From an uncultured Clostridia bacterium (lineage in GTDB: Bacteria; Bacillota; Clostridia; Oscillospirales; Acutalibacteraceae), in NCBI GenBank assembly GCA_937892525.1, contig CALAEV010000025.1:73293-137292 (forward strand): DNA of 64,000 bases, read 5' to 3'. Of this stretch, positions 40,998 to 49,651 are shown in pieces; the first letter of the stretch is position 1, and each line of letters starts with the position of its first letter. The notes under the pieces are model-generated. The model saw only the letters and a program-made list of their open reading frames with translations, was not told the DNA's origin and did not search any database. Both the position numbers and the translations under genes were made by a program.

Positions 40998-42218
40998 TTA
41001 TTTACCAGCCTGTTTTGAATACTTGAGTTTGTAAACAAGACGCATAATTCTTGTTTCAAGTGGGTTAATTGGCTCAACTTTTTCAAACATCTGTGCGCTA
41101 ATCTGAATTTTTGCACCTTTGTTTGTAATGAACTCAATAGCACCTGCGTCGTATTCGCTACCTGCTACGCAAAGCGCACCGTTGTTCTCAAGAAGAACTG
41201 CATTTCTGCCCTTAAGTTTCTTAACAACTTTCTTTGAAGTCTGGAGTGAGTTGTTAGGGTCATATTTTGCGCTCTTAACAGTAACACCAACAATCTGAGC
41301 AAAGTCGTCAATAAGTGGACGCATTGTTTTGCCCATTTTTGAGCATGCAACTGTGTAAGGGTCTTTTGAATGAGAAATAAAGTTAACATCTGCGCGTTTC
41401 TTGTAAACAGCACGATGAAGTTCGATTGATTCGTTTGAAGCATCGCCTGCGATAATATTACCTGTTTCAATGTCAATTCTTGTGATTGCACCGTCGCCAT
41501 CAACTAAAGAAATATTGAAAACTGAACCGTCGCGTTCACTCTTACAAGCAGGGAATTCAGGAGCAGTAGATGGTTTTTTAACGAACTTTTCAACTACATA
41601 ATCGTTGATTGCTGTAAGATTATCAGCAACCTTGCCTGTAAGTGAAGTGTATTTGTCCATAACATACTGTTCGCAAATATCTTCAACCTTCTGTGCAACA
41701 TTGAATGCGTCGTCATAGTCAACACCCATACAAACTGCGCCGTGGTGAGCCATAACTGCTGCTTTTGCGTCTGAACGAGTGATTGCATCAATAACGCCCT
41801 TGCGAAGCTTCTTTGTGCCAGGAAGACCATAAGATGCAATAGGAAGGTTAGTGCCAACAACCTGTGCATTTTCGCCCTCAACATTGTTAATGTCCATACC
41901 AAGAGCAGAAACGATTGAAGCGTTTACCTGATGAGTATGTATAACGAAGTTTACTTCAGGACGAAGTTTGTAGCAAGCTGCGTGAATACCTTTTTCACTT
42001 GATGGCTTGATTTCGCCTTCATATTCAAGGTCTTCAATATTTACAAGCACGATTTCTTCAGGAGTCAAAGTTTCATAAGCACGACCACTTGGTGTGATTA
42101 CAAACTGTGTTTCACTGATTCTGCAAGAAATATTACCCCAAGTACGAGCAATAAGACCTGCTGCGATAAGTTCTTTACCTGCTCTGATAACAGTTTCTTT
42201 AGCCTGCATAATATCCAT
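40998..42218 (-). CDS. Tandem-domain class II aldolase/adducin protein
   Basis: 406 residues, two class II aldolase domains in one chain. Domain 1 (about 1-200) has the zinc ligands in FVIHTHQVNAS and MAHHGAVCMG and the acidic GEI-x-PSSE segment. Domain 2 (about 215-400) has FISHSKDPYTV and LENNGALCVAG, where the HxH motif is lost, so it is probably structural or regulatory. The family cleaves or epimerises sugar phosphates. ATG 42218 has GAGGTG at six bases. Downstream of the aminotransferase, after a partial terminator. Substrate unknown. Confidence 0.85.
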   Translation of the reverse strand: MDIMQAKETVIRAGKELIAAGLIARTWGNISCRISETQFVITPSGRAYETLTPEEIVLVNIEDLEYEGEIKPSSEKGIHAACYKLRPEVNFVIHTHQVNASIVSALGMDINNVEGENAQVVGTNLPIASYGLPGTKKLRKGVIDAITRSDAKAAVMAHHGAVCMGVDYDDAFNVAQKVEDICEQYVMDKYTSLTGKVADNLTAINDYVVEKFVKKPSTAPEFPACKSERDGSVFNISLVDGDGAITRIDIETGNIIAGDASNESIELHRAVYKKRADVNFISHSKDPYTVACSKMGKTMRPLIDDFAQIVGVTVKSAKYDPNNSLQTSKKVVKKLKGRNAVLLENNGALCVAGSEYDAGAIEFITNKGAKIQISAQMFEKVEPINPLETRIMRLVYKLKYSKQAGK

Positions 42219-42254
42219 GATAGTCACCTCTATCTAAATTGGTTAGTTAATAAA

Positions 42255-42282
42255 GGGTGGATGAAGATGAATTCATCCACCC
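42255..42282 (-). terminator. Weak intercistronic terminator or attenuator
   Basis: GGGTGGATGAA (42255-42265) pairs with TTCATCCACCC (42272-42282). On the minus strand it is followed by TTTATT, so read-through into the aldolase gene is likely to be partial. Confidence 0.6.
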
Positions 42283-42296
42283 AAATAAGTTAAGAT

Positions 42297-43787
42297 TTAT
42301 TTTGCAGATGGCTTAACAGCAACATTTGCAAAAACCTTGTCAAAGCACTGAAGAGCCTGGTCAATCATCTTAGGTGTGTATGCAGCTGATGTGTAGAGAC
42401 GGCTACCAGCAAGAGTAACAAGTCCTTCTGCCATATAAGCAGCGCCCATGTACTGCATTTCTTTCTTTCTTTCGCTTGTAGCTGAAAGAACACCAGGGAT
42501 TTTCCAAGGTTTGCACCAATCAATTGAGTAGTGCATTGTACCAACTGTTTCAAGGTGGCAAACTGAACCTTCGTTCCAGCATACGAATGGAAGACCGTGT
42601 TTAGCAACGAGTTCCTGAAGACCTGTTGTAAGTCTGTCGCCCATTTCGCCAGCCTTCTGACATGCGTTCTGCTTGTCGATTTCTTCAAGAGTGAAGTAAC
42701 CTGCACAGCAAGAAAGTGGGTTAGCAGTCATTGTACCACCTGTAAATGCCTTCTTAACTTTCATACCTGAATCGTCAAGACCAGCGCCAAGGTGTTTCAT
42801 ATACTGTTTCTTGCCACCAACACCGCCTGCACCTGGGTAACCACCAGCAATAACTTTACCGAAGATTGTAAGGTCAGGAGATACGCCGAAGAAGCCCTGA
42901 GCACCTGCCATACCAATACGGAAACCTGTAACAACTTCATCGAATACGAGAAGTGCGCCATATTTACGGCAAAGTCTTTCAACGCCCTTATTAAAGTCAT
43001 AATCAAGTGGAGTTGTACCACTTTCTGGACCGATTGGTTCAATGAATACAGCAGCTGTACCACCATTGAACTGGTTAAGCCAAAGTTTTCTTTCAAGGTC
43101 TTCAAGGTCACCTGGGAAGAATTCCTGAGTATGCTTGAAGAGATAAAGTGGAACACCACTAGCCTGTGTGAATTTAGAACCAGGAACACGAATACCGTAA
43201 CCGAGCTGGTCTGACCAACCGTGGTATGCGCCACCCATTTTAAGAATGTTCTTCTTACCTGTTGCAAGACGAGCAACACGAACTGCTGTCATACAAGCTT
43301 CAGTACCTGAACCCTGCATACGGAACATATCAACTGATTCAACTGAGTCAGAGATTTTCTTAGCAAGTTTGTATTCGAACTCGTGGAAAAGACCTGTTGA
43401 AGGACCACATGTGTTAAGAAGGTCAATAACCTGGTCACGAACTACCTTAGGGTTTGAGCCAAGAACTGTAGGGCCACCAGCCTGAAGGAAGTCAAAGTAC
43501 TTGTTACCATCAACGTCATAAAGGTAAGCACCTTCAGCCTTTGTGAAAACAAGTGGGAATGGATAGTTGAATGCGAGGTTGTGCTGAACACCACCAGGAA
43601 TGATTGTTTTTGCTTCAGCAATCATTTCTTTTGATTTTGCACACTTCTTATCATAATACTCTTCTTCGTATTCTTTTAACTTTTCTGGCTTGATTGAGTA
43701 AATTGGTTTTTCAATAAGCTCGTCAAGCTGTCTGTTAATCTGAGCAGCATCATGATAATGTGCGATTGCAAATCTTGTATCTGCCAT
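42297..43787 (-). CDS. Class III PLP-dependent aminotransferase
   Basis: 496 residues, class III fold close to glutamate-1-semialdehyde aminomutases. VDGNKYFDFLQAGGPTVLG, GSGTEACMTAVRVAR, the GGAYHGWSD segment, FDEVVTGFR and the PLP lysine in LTIFGKVIAGGYPG are all visible. It is about 60 residues longer than HemL, with an extra N-terminal helical part, so a role in haem synthesis is unlikely. With the class II aldolase and the upstream alcohol dehydrogenase it suggests breakdown of an amino-sugar or amino-alcohol-type compound (inference). ACGGAGGG site before the ATG. Confidence 0.85.
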   Translation of the reverse strand: MADTRFAIAHYHDAAQINRQLDELIEKPIYSIKPEKLKEYEEEYYDKKCAKSKEMIAEAKTIIPGGVQHNLAFNYPFPLVFTKAEGAYLYDVDGNKYFDFLQAGGPTVLGSNPKVVRDQVIDLLNTCGPSTGLFHEFEYKLAKKISDSVESVDMFRMQGSGTEACMTAVRVARLATGKKNILKMGGAYHGWSDQLGYGIRVPGSKFTQASGVPLYLFKHTQEFFPGDLEDLERKLWLNQFNGGTAAVFIEPIGPESGTTPLDYDFNKGVERLCRKYGALLVFDEVVTGFRIGMAGAQGFFGVSPDLTIFGKVIAGGYPGAGGVGGKKQYMKHLGAGLDDSGMKVKKAFTGGTMTANPLSCCAGYFTLEEIDKQNACQKAGEMGDRLTTGLQELVAKHGLPFVCWNEGSVCHLETVGTMHYSIDWCKPWKIPGVLSATSERKKEMQYMGAAYMAEGLVTLAGSRLYTSAAYTPKMIDQALQCFDKVFANVAVKPSAK

Positions 43788-43795
43788 AATTTTTA

Positions 43796-43843
43796 CCCTC
43801 CGTTTTTGAAAGTATAGAATTTTATCCGTTTTTGAACGGACAG
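43796..43843 (-). promoter_or_regulatory. 5' leader able to mask the aminotransferase ribosome-binding site
   Basis: Minus-strand order: TCCGTT, CAAA, AACGGA, then about 20 bases, then AAAAACGGAGGG containing the Shine-Dalgarno sequence. TCCGTT can pair with either AACGGA copy; pairing with the second would cover half of the ribosome-binding site. Seen as sequence; switching is inference. Confidence 0.35.
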
Positions 43844-43855
43844 ATGTTCATACTA

Positions 43856-43883
43856 ATTATAACACTATTTTAAATTATGTCAA
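43856..43883 (-). promoter_or_regulatory. Promoter of the aminotransferase-aldolase operon
   Basis: Minus-strand TTGACA (43878-43883), 16-base spacer, TATAAT (43856-43861): both hexamers match consensus. Confidence 0.85.
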
Positions 43884-43911
43884 ACATTTTTTGGAAATTC
43901 TTTCAACCAAA

Positions 43912-44105
43912 TAGTTAAAAATCATCTACAATATATAAATTGGCTTAAAATCAAGGCTAAATTAGTTAAAAATTGTCTATACAATCAAATTGATATGGTT
44001 TTAAGGGCGAAAAATAACCACCCTTTTTGTAACAGTTGAACAATTAAAAGGGCGGTATTGTATCTAAAACATAGAAAATTAAGGTTTATAGTTAAAAAAC
44101 ATCTA
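43912..44105 (-). promoter_or_regulatory. Three 17-base direct repeats, candidate activator sites
   Basis: TAGTTAAAAATCATCTA (43912-43928), TAGTTAAAAATTGTCTA (43963-43979) and TAGTTAAAAAACATCTA (44089-44105) share TAGTTAAAAA and TCTA. The nearest lies about 30 bases upstream of the -35 box of the aminotransferase promoter. Between copies 2 and 3 the minus strand holds CCGCCCTTTT, AAAAGGGTGG and CGCCCTT, which can form two exclusive hairpins. Together these fill the 320-base gap. Confidence 0.6.
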
Positions 44106-44111
44106 TTTGTG

Positions 44112-45224
44112 CTATTTTACAAACAAATCTGTCATTAAACGAGCTGCATCTTTATTGTTGAACTGGGTAGGGGAGTTTTTAAAATTTTTAAGGTTTTCCC
44201 AACGAAGTTCGTATTCATTGATTTTTTCTTGTGAAATTGTAAAATCAAAATCGCAAAACTGTTTTACAATGCTTTCAAGCTTTTCAGGGGTTGTGTTCAT
44301 AGCATCAAAAAAGGCTTTGTGAAGTTCTGGCTTTGATTTTTCTGCTTCTTTAAGATATGTAGGAATAAAAACTGCACAAGCAAGTCCGTGTGGTACATAA
44401 AAATCTTCAGTTAAAGCATAGCCCATACCGTGTGGAAAGCCTGTGCCACCTTTATTAAGGGCAAAGCCTGCATAAAGTGATGCAAAATAGAGTGCATCAC
44501 GGTCGTTGGTTGATGGTAAACCATTCCTTTTGCTTAGCTTTTCTAAGATAGGGTAAATCATTATAACTGAAATAAGTGCAAATTGTTGTGTTAAAAAATC
44601 TCCACGAGGTGAAAAAGCAGATTCTACTGCGTGGGCAAGAGCGTCAAGTGCAGTTGAAACGGTTGTGTAAAATGGTACAGAATAAGTGTATTTTGCATCT
44701 GCAAAAGCATATTTTGCGTAATAGTTTTTACCACTTACACTTTGTTTGCGACCATTTTCGCGAGTAAGCACGGAAACACCTGAAACCTCACTACCTGTGC
44801 CTGAAGTTGTGCCAATAACCACTAACGGTAAAGGCTCATTTTCAACTGTTTTAGTATAAATCGCATCATTTACAATGTGTTGATTTGTAGCATAAACACA
44901 AACTGCCTTTGATGCGTCAAGTGGTGAGCCACCACCAATTCCAACAACAAAATCTGCATTTATTTCTCGAGCCATTACACCACCCTCATAACAGGTTGAT
45001 GTAAGTGGATTTTCAGTAATTTTGTCGAATATAGCGTATTCAATATTCAATTCGTTGAAAACTTCAATCAAGTCGTCTAGAGCGCCTGATTTTTTAGCAG
45101 AAGAAGCGCCTGTTACAATTAAGCATTTTTTGCCAAGGTTAGAAAAAATGCTTTTGTTATTCTGTAAAACATTTTTGCCACCAAGTACATTGACAGGCAT
45201 ATAAAAACTGAAATCGTAAGTCAC
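44112..45224 (-). CDS. Iron-containing alcohol dehydrogenase
   Basis: 370 residues, group III Fe-ADH family. GGGSPLDASKAV binds NAD(P), GTTSGTGSEVSGVSV is the family motif, and the metal ligands lie in TALDALAHAVES and GTGFPHGMGYALTEDFYVPHG. It reduces an aldehyde or oxidises an alcohol. The frame opens at ATG 45242, but GTG 45224 has GAGGGA five bases upstream and the usual family start YDFSFYMP. Same strand as the aminotransferase operon but 320 bases away, with a separate promoter downstream, so co-regulation is likely rather than certain. Confidence 0.88.
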   Translation of the reverse strand: MTYDFSFYMPVNVLGGKNVLQNNKSIFSNLGKKCLIVTGASSAKKSGALDDLIEVFNELNIEYAIFDKITENPLTSTCYEGGVMAREINADFVVGIGGGSPLDASKAVCVYATNQHIVNDAIYTKTVENEPLPLVVIGTTSGTGSEVSGVSVLTRENGRKQSVSGKNYYAKYAFADAKYTYSVPFYTTVSTALDALAHAVESAFSPRGDFLTQQFALISVIMIYPILEKLSKRNGLPSTNDRDALYFASLYAGFALNKGGTGFPHGMGYALTEDFYVPHGLACAVFIPTYLKEAEKSKPELHKAFFDAMNTTPEKLESIVKQFCDFDFTISQEKINEYELRWENLKNFKNSPTQFNNKDAARLMTDLFVK

Positions 45225-45313
45225 GAAAATCCCTCGTTCCATTGTTAATTTTATAACGTTAAACTATTAACATTTTATCATATTGCATACTACTATTGCA
45301 ATATATTTTCCTA

Positions 45314-45342
45314 TTGAATTAACTGTCGAAATATTGTATTAT
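45314..45342 (+). promoter_or_regulatory. Promoter of the apbE-rnf operon
   Basis: TTGAAT (45314-45319), 17-base spacer, TATTAT (45337-45342), in the divergent gap before apbE. Confidence 0.65.
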
Positions 45343-45374
45343 ATTATAGTATAAATATATTAGGTGGTGAGAAT

Positions 45375-46400
45375 GTGGAAAAATTGAAAAAATCATTACC
45401 CATTCTTGCACTAATGCTTGTTGTTGTAGTTTTTTTAGTGTCTCTTTTTGGTGAGGAAAAAGTTGCAACAGTAAGTGGTTATGCTATGGGTAGTCCCATA
45501 AACATTACAATTTACGACGAAAAAAACGGTGAGGATTACTGTAACAAAGCAATTGAAAGAATAAAGTATGTTGATGAGAACTTTTTGTCACATACCTTGC
45601 CTACATCTGCTGTCTATAAGCTTAACAACAAGAAACTTGTCCAGAGTGAATGGCTTGCAGAATATCTTGATGCTTGTCTTGACTTGATGCATGAAAGTAA
45701 AAGTAATCGTTTTACTCTTTTCAGTGGTGAATTTAAGGATTTGTGGAAAATCGAAAATGGTGGATATGTTCCAACAAATGATGAACTTGCAAAAGTTCTT
45801 GAAAATCACGACAACTCATTGATAGCAATTGGCGAAGATAATAATGAGATTTCAATTGGCACAGGCAAACTTGATTTGGGTGCTTTGGGTAAAGGCACTG
45901 GTTGTGATGAGGCAATTGAATTACTTAAAAACGAAAAAATAAAGAATGCACTTGTAACTGTTGGTGGAACAGTTGGTGTTATTGGCTCACCTGACGGCAA
46001 AAATGATTTTGGTATTGGCGTTCGTAATCCATTTGGTAGTCAGAATGATTATTTCGCAGTTTTGTCGGTTACTGATTGTTTTGTATCAACATCAGGGGAT
46101 TATGAAAAATACTTTGAGAAAGACGGAGTAAGATGTTCTCACATTTTTGATGCTACAACAGGCAAGCCTGTGCAAAACGACCTTTCATCTGTAACGGTAG
46201 TTGCAGAAAACGGAATGTTAAGTGATTTTTTATCAACAATCATTTATATTGAGGGCGTTGAAAAAGGTGTTCAAATTGCAGAATACTTTAACGCTCAGGT
46301 AATAATCGTAAAAAAAGATAAATCTGTTCTTATTTCAGAAGAATTAAAGGAAAAATTTGAGTTAAAAAATGACAACTTTTTAGTTTCGGTGATTGAATGA
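45375..46400 (+). CDS. apbE: FAD:protein FMN transferase
   Basis: 341 residues with one N-terminal membrane segment (about 7-26) and an extracytoplasmic ApbE domain: GYAMGSPINITIYD, LDLGALGKGTGCDEAI, VTVGGTVGVIG, and STSGDYEKYF with HIFDATTGKP. ApbE moves FMN from FAD to a Thr in target proteins; here RnfD and RnfG are encoded in the same operon. The start is GTG 45375 with AGGTGGTGA; an ATG two bases earlier leads to an immediate stop. Overlaps the next gene by four bases. Confidence 0.92.
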   Translation: MEKLKKSLPILALMLVVVVFLVSLFGEEKVATVSGYAMGSPINITIYDEKNGEDYCNKAIERIKYVDENFLSHTLPTSAVYKLNNKKLVQSEWLAEYLDACLDLMHESKSNRFTLFSGEFKDLWKIENGGYVPTNDELAKVLENHDNSLIAIGEDNNEISIGTGKLDLGALGKGTGCDEAIELLKNEKIKNALVTVGGTVGVIGSPDGKNDFGIGVRNPFGSQNDYFAVLSVTDCFVSTSGDYEKYFEKDGVRCSHIFDATTGKPVQNDLSSVTVVAENGMLSDFLSTIIYIEGVEKGVQIAEYFNAQVIIVKKDKSVLISEELKEKFELKNDNFLVSVIE

Positions 46401-46759
46401 AAAAACTTATAACTAAAAAAGATTTTATATTAGTTTTGATTGTGCTTGTTGTGGGTTTTGCAGGTGTTATTCTTGTAAACTCAGCCGACAAGGGTAAAAC
46501 TGCTACAATAAAAGTTGACGGTGAAGTGGTTGAGCAGATTTCACTTGATGGTGAAAATCGCACTTTTACATATAATGACGTTATGATTTGCCTTGAAGAT
46601 GGTGAAATTTTTGTTAAGGCAAGTAAATGCGCAGATAAAGTATGTATGCGAAGTGGTAAAATTTCAAAATCTGGTGAGGGTATAATTTGTGCCCCTAACA
46701 GAGTTTCAATAGAAATTGACGGTAAGAATACTGACTTGCCTGACGCTATGACGGGGTGA
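46397..46759 (+). CDS. NusG domain II membrane-anchored protein
   Basis: 120 residues. One membrane segment (about 9-28) and an extracytoplasmic NusG_II-type beta domain with KCADKVCMRSGKISKSGEGIICAPNRV, a Cys-containing loop typical of this small family. It is regularly placed between apbE and the Gx transporter in Clostridia Rnf loci. Function unknown; a role in Rnf maturation is inferred from linkage. Confidence 0.88.
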   Translation: MKKLITKKDFILVLIVLVVGFAGVILVNSADKGKTATIKVDGEVVEQISLDGENRTFTYNDVMICLEDGEIFVKASKCADKVCMRSGKISKSGEGIICAPNRVSIEIDGKNTDLPDAMTG

Positions 46760-46764
46760 GTGTT

Positions 46765-47289
46765 ATGAGAAATGAAAAGATTAAAAGAATAACATTTACT
46801 GCTCTTATGACGGCGCTTGCAGTTGTATTGTCATTTTTAGAAAGTCTTTTACCAACGGCTTATTTTATGCCACCAGGCAGTAAACTGGGACTTTCAAATA
46901 TACCCATAATGTTTTCAGCATCAAAATTGAGCGTTGGTGAAACAATGCTTATAGTCGTTGCAAAATCTGTTTTCGTGTTTATTACACGAGGGGCTACTGC
47001 ATTTTTTATGAGTCTTGCAGGTGGATTTTTAAGTGCAGTATGTATGCTTATTATGTTGCGAAGACAAACAGACTTTGGGTTTGTGGGTATTGGTGTTTTA
47101 TCTGCAATCTGTCATAATATAGGGCAGTTGACCGTATCGTTTTTCTTGGTACAGAGTAGCGCGATTATAGGCTACGCACCAATAATGCTTATAACAGCAG
47201 TAATTACAGGAATTTTAACGGGCACAGTATTAAAAATTACAATGCCTTATTTTTCAAAACTATTTTCATTTAAGGAGATGGGAAAGTGA
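46765..47289 (+). CDS. Gx transporter family protein
   Basis: 174 residues with five to six hydrophobic segments. PGSKLGLSNIPIMFS, RGATAFFMSLAGGFLSA and SAICHNIGQLTVSFF match the Gx_TM/HepT-like family, often mislabelled heptaprenyl diphosphate synthase component I. ECF-S-like, so a vitamin or flavin-precursor uptake role is plausible next to apbE (inference). ATG 46765 has GGGGTGA; a GTG at 46756 is also open. Confidence 0.85.
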   Translation: MRNEKIKRITFTALMTALAVVLSFLESLLPTAYFMPPGSKLGLSNIPIMFSASKLSVGETMLIVVAKSVFVFITRGATAFFMSLAGGFLSAVCMLIMLRRQTDFGFVGIGVLSAICHNIGQLTVSFFLVQSSAIIGYAPIMLITAVITGILTGTVLKITMPYFSKLFSFKEMGK

Positions 47290-48638
47290 AGCCATTAAAA
47301 ATTAAAGTGGAAGGACTTCTTAAAGCCGTTAAAAAAGGCCGTGGCGGTGTGGACATTGCTCATCGTAAAAATACAGCCGGTATGCGTGTTATAAGAATTC
47401 CTACACCACCGTTTGTTGTAATTTCTATGACGCAGGGTATTGGGGCGCCTTGCACACCAACTGTAAAAGTAGGGGATTACGTTAAACTTGGTCAGCTTAT
47501 AGGCGATAGCGATGCTTATATAAGCGCACCTATTTATTCTTCAATTTCAGGTACAGTTACTGAAATCAAGGATGTTAAGCTTTCAACAGGCGTAGTTTCA
47601 AAAGCCGTTGTTATTGAAAGTGACGGTCTTATGACACCTGACGAATTTACTCCACCTGTGGTAACTGATGCAAAAAGCCTTGTTGACGCAGTCCGTAAGT
47701 CAGGTCTTGTAGGTCTTGGTGGTGCAGGTTTCCCAGCTCACGTTAAACTTAATCTTCCACAAGAAGCAAAAATTGATACGCTTATTATCAACGCTGCCGA
47801 ATGTGAGCCATATATTACAGTTGACTATCGTGAATGTGTAGAAAACAGTGTTAATATTATGCGTGGTGTTAACGCAGTCAGCAAATATCTTCATATTGAT
47901 AATGTTATTATTGCTGTTGAAGATAACAAACCTATTGCACTTCAGATTCTTAAAGAAATTGCAGATAGTGCTACTGAGGGTGAAAAGGTTAAGGTTATGG
48001 CACTTAAATCATGCTACCCACAAGGTGCAGAAAAAATGATTATTCAGTCTGCAACCGGTAGAAAAATGCCACCTGGAAAACTTCCATCTGACGTTGGTTG
48101 TGTTGTAATGAACGTTGCAAGTATTGCTTTTGTTGGCCGTTATGTTGCAACAGGTAAACCACTTGTAAGTAGAAGTATGACAATTGACGGCTCTGCTATT
48201 AAAACTCCTAAAAATGTTCGTGTGCCGATTGGTACAATGATGGATTACATAGTAGATTATTGTGGTGGATTCGTGGAAGAACCTGAAAAAATCGTTTATG
48301 GTGGTCCTATGATGGGCTCTGCAATTACAAATATCAATTATCCTGTGCTTAAAGGCAATAACGCCTTGCTTGCTTTTAAGAAGGGTGACTTGAGTATTAA
48401 AAAGGAAACAGATTGTATCCGTTGTGGTCGTTGTGCAGCAGCGTGTCCGCTTAATCTTGTTCCTACAAACATTGAAAAATTCACAAAAATCGGTGATATT
48501 GAAAAACTTAAACATTCAGGCGCTATGGTATGTATGGAATGTGGGTCTTGTGCATACTCTTGTCCTGCAGGTAAGCCTTTGGTTCAGCACATGCGACTTG
48601 CAAAGGCTACAATACGAGAGAAGGAGGCTAAAAAATGA
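47286..48638 (+). CDS. rnfC: Rnf complex subunit C
   Basis: 450 residues. The N-terminal GGVDIAHRKNTAG barrel-sandwich region, the FMN/NADH-binding part (GGAGFPAHVKL, NAAECEPYITVD) and two [4Fe-4S] motifs, CIRCGRCAAACPLNLVP and CMECGSCAYSCP, are present. Peripheral subunit that exchanges electrons with NAD+. GTG start at 47286 overlaps the previous gene by four bases, with AAGGAGATGGG upstream. Overlaps rnfD by four bases. Confidence 0.94.
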   Translation: MKPLKIKVEGLLKAVKKGRGGVDIAHRKNTAGMRVIRIPTPPFVVISMTQGIGAPCTPTVKVGDYVKLGQLIGDSDAYISAPIYSSISGTVTEIKDVKLSTGVVSKAVVIESDGLMTPDEFTPPVVTDAKSLVDAVRKSGLVGLGGAGFPAHVKLNLPQEAKIDTLIINAAECEPYITVDYRECVENSVNIMRGVNAVSKYLHIDNVIIAVEDNKPIALQILKEIADSATEGEKVKVMALKSCYPQGAEKMIIQSATGRKMPPGKLPSDVGCVVMNVASIAFVGRYVATGKPLVSRSMTIDGSAIKTPKNVRVPIGTMMDYIVDYCGGFVEEPEKIVYGGPMMGSAITNINYPVLKGNNALLAFKKGDLSIKKETDCIRCGRCAAACPLNLVPTNIEKFTKIGDIEKLKHSGAMVCMECGSCAYSCPAGKPLVQHMRLAKATIREKEAKK

Positions 48639-49651
48639 GTGAAATAACTAAAAAACTTGTTGTAAGTGCGTCGCCACATTTCCGAGCAGCTGACACCACA
48701 ACAAAAATTATGCTTGATGTTATAATTGCTATGGTTCCAGCACTTGTTGCATCTGTAATTCTTTTCGGAATCAATTCACTTATTCTTACAGTAGTTTCTG
48801 TAATCTCTTGTGTTGTGTTTGAGTACCTTGCAAGAAAGGTTATGAAAAGGCATAACACAATAGGGGACTTAAGCGCTGTTGTAACAGGTATGCTTTTAGC
48901 GTTTAATCTTCCATCAACAATGCCTGTTTGGATGGTGATTATAGGTGCATTTGTTGCTATTGTAATCGCAAAACAGTTCTTCGGTGGTATCGGTAACAAC
49001 TTTGTAAACCCTGCGCTTATTGGTAGAATTGTTCTTATGGCATCTTACCCAACACAAATTAGCAATTTTGAAGCACCGTTTGCATATAAGGGTGTTGATG
49101 CAGTAACAACTGCAACTCCACTTGCACAGATGACAGGCGTTTATTCAGCCGAAAATCTTGGCACAGCTATTGATAACGCAAATCTTCCATCACTTTTAGA
49201 TATGTTCTTAGGCGTTAAGGGCGGTTGCCTTGGCGAAGTTTGTGTGCTTGCACTTCTTATCGGTTTTGTTTATCTTGTAATTCGTAAGGTGATTTCACCT
49301 GTTATTCCACTTGTTTATATGGGTACAGTTGCAGTAGCAATGCTCATAGCCGGTAAAGGCAATTTTGAGTTTGTTGCGTATCAGCTTATGGCAGGTGGCT
49401 TGGTGCTTGGTGCAGTATTTATGGCTACTGATTACACAACATCACCTGTTTCATTCAAGGGCAAAATTATTTACGCAATCGGTTGTGGTTTGCTTACATC
49501 ACTTATCCGTATTTTTGGCTCATTACCAGAAGGCGTATCTTTCTCAATTATTATTATGAATATTCTTGTTCCTCACATTGAACATCTTACAACTGCAAGA
49601 CCATTTGGTGAGGTAAAAGAAAAGAAACATAAGAAGGAGGAAGTAAAATGA
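48635..49651 (+). CDS. rnfD: Rnf complex subunit D
   Basis: 338 residues, about nine to ten membrane segments. GNNFVNPALIGR and FMATDYTTSPVSFKGK are RnfD/NqrB hallmarks; the latter contains the Thr that carries covalent FMN. Overlaps rnfG by four bases. Part of the ion-translocating core. Confidence 0.94.
   Translation: MSEITKKLVVSASPHFRAADTTTKIMLDVIIAMVPALVASVILFGINSLILTVVSVISCVVFEYLARKVMKRHNTIGDLSAVVTGMLLAFNLPSTMPVWMVIIGAFVAIVIAKQFFGGIGNNFVNPALIGRIVLMASYPTQISNFEAPFAYKGVDAVTTATPLAQMTGVYSAENLGTAIDNANLPSLLDMFLGVKGGCLGEVCVLALLIGFVYLVIRKVISPVIPLVYMGTVAVAMLIAGKGNFEFVAYQLMAGGLVLGAVFMATDYTTSPVSFKGKIIYAIGCGLLTSLIRIFGSLPEGVSFSIIIMNILVPHIEHLTTARPFGEVKEKKHKKEEVK

Noticed and set aside
42297..43787. 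Annotation as HemL (glutamate-1-semialdehyde aminomutase)
   Set aside because: Too long by about 60 residues, no other tetrapyrrole gene nearby, and an operon with a class II aldolase; only the class III fold can be supported.
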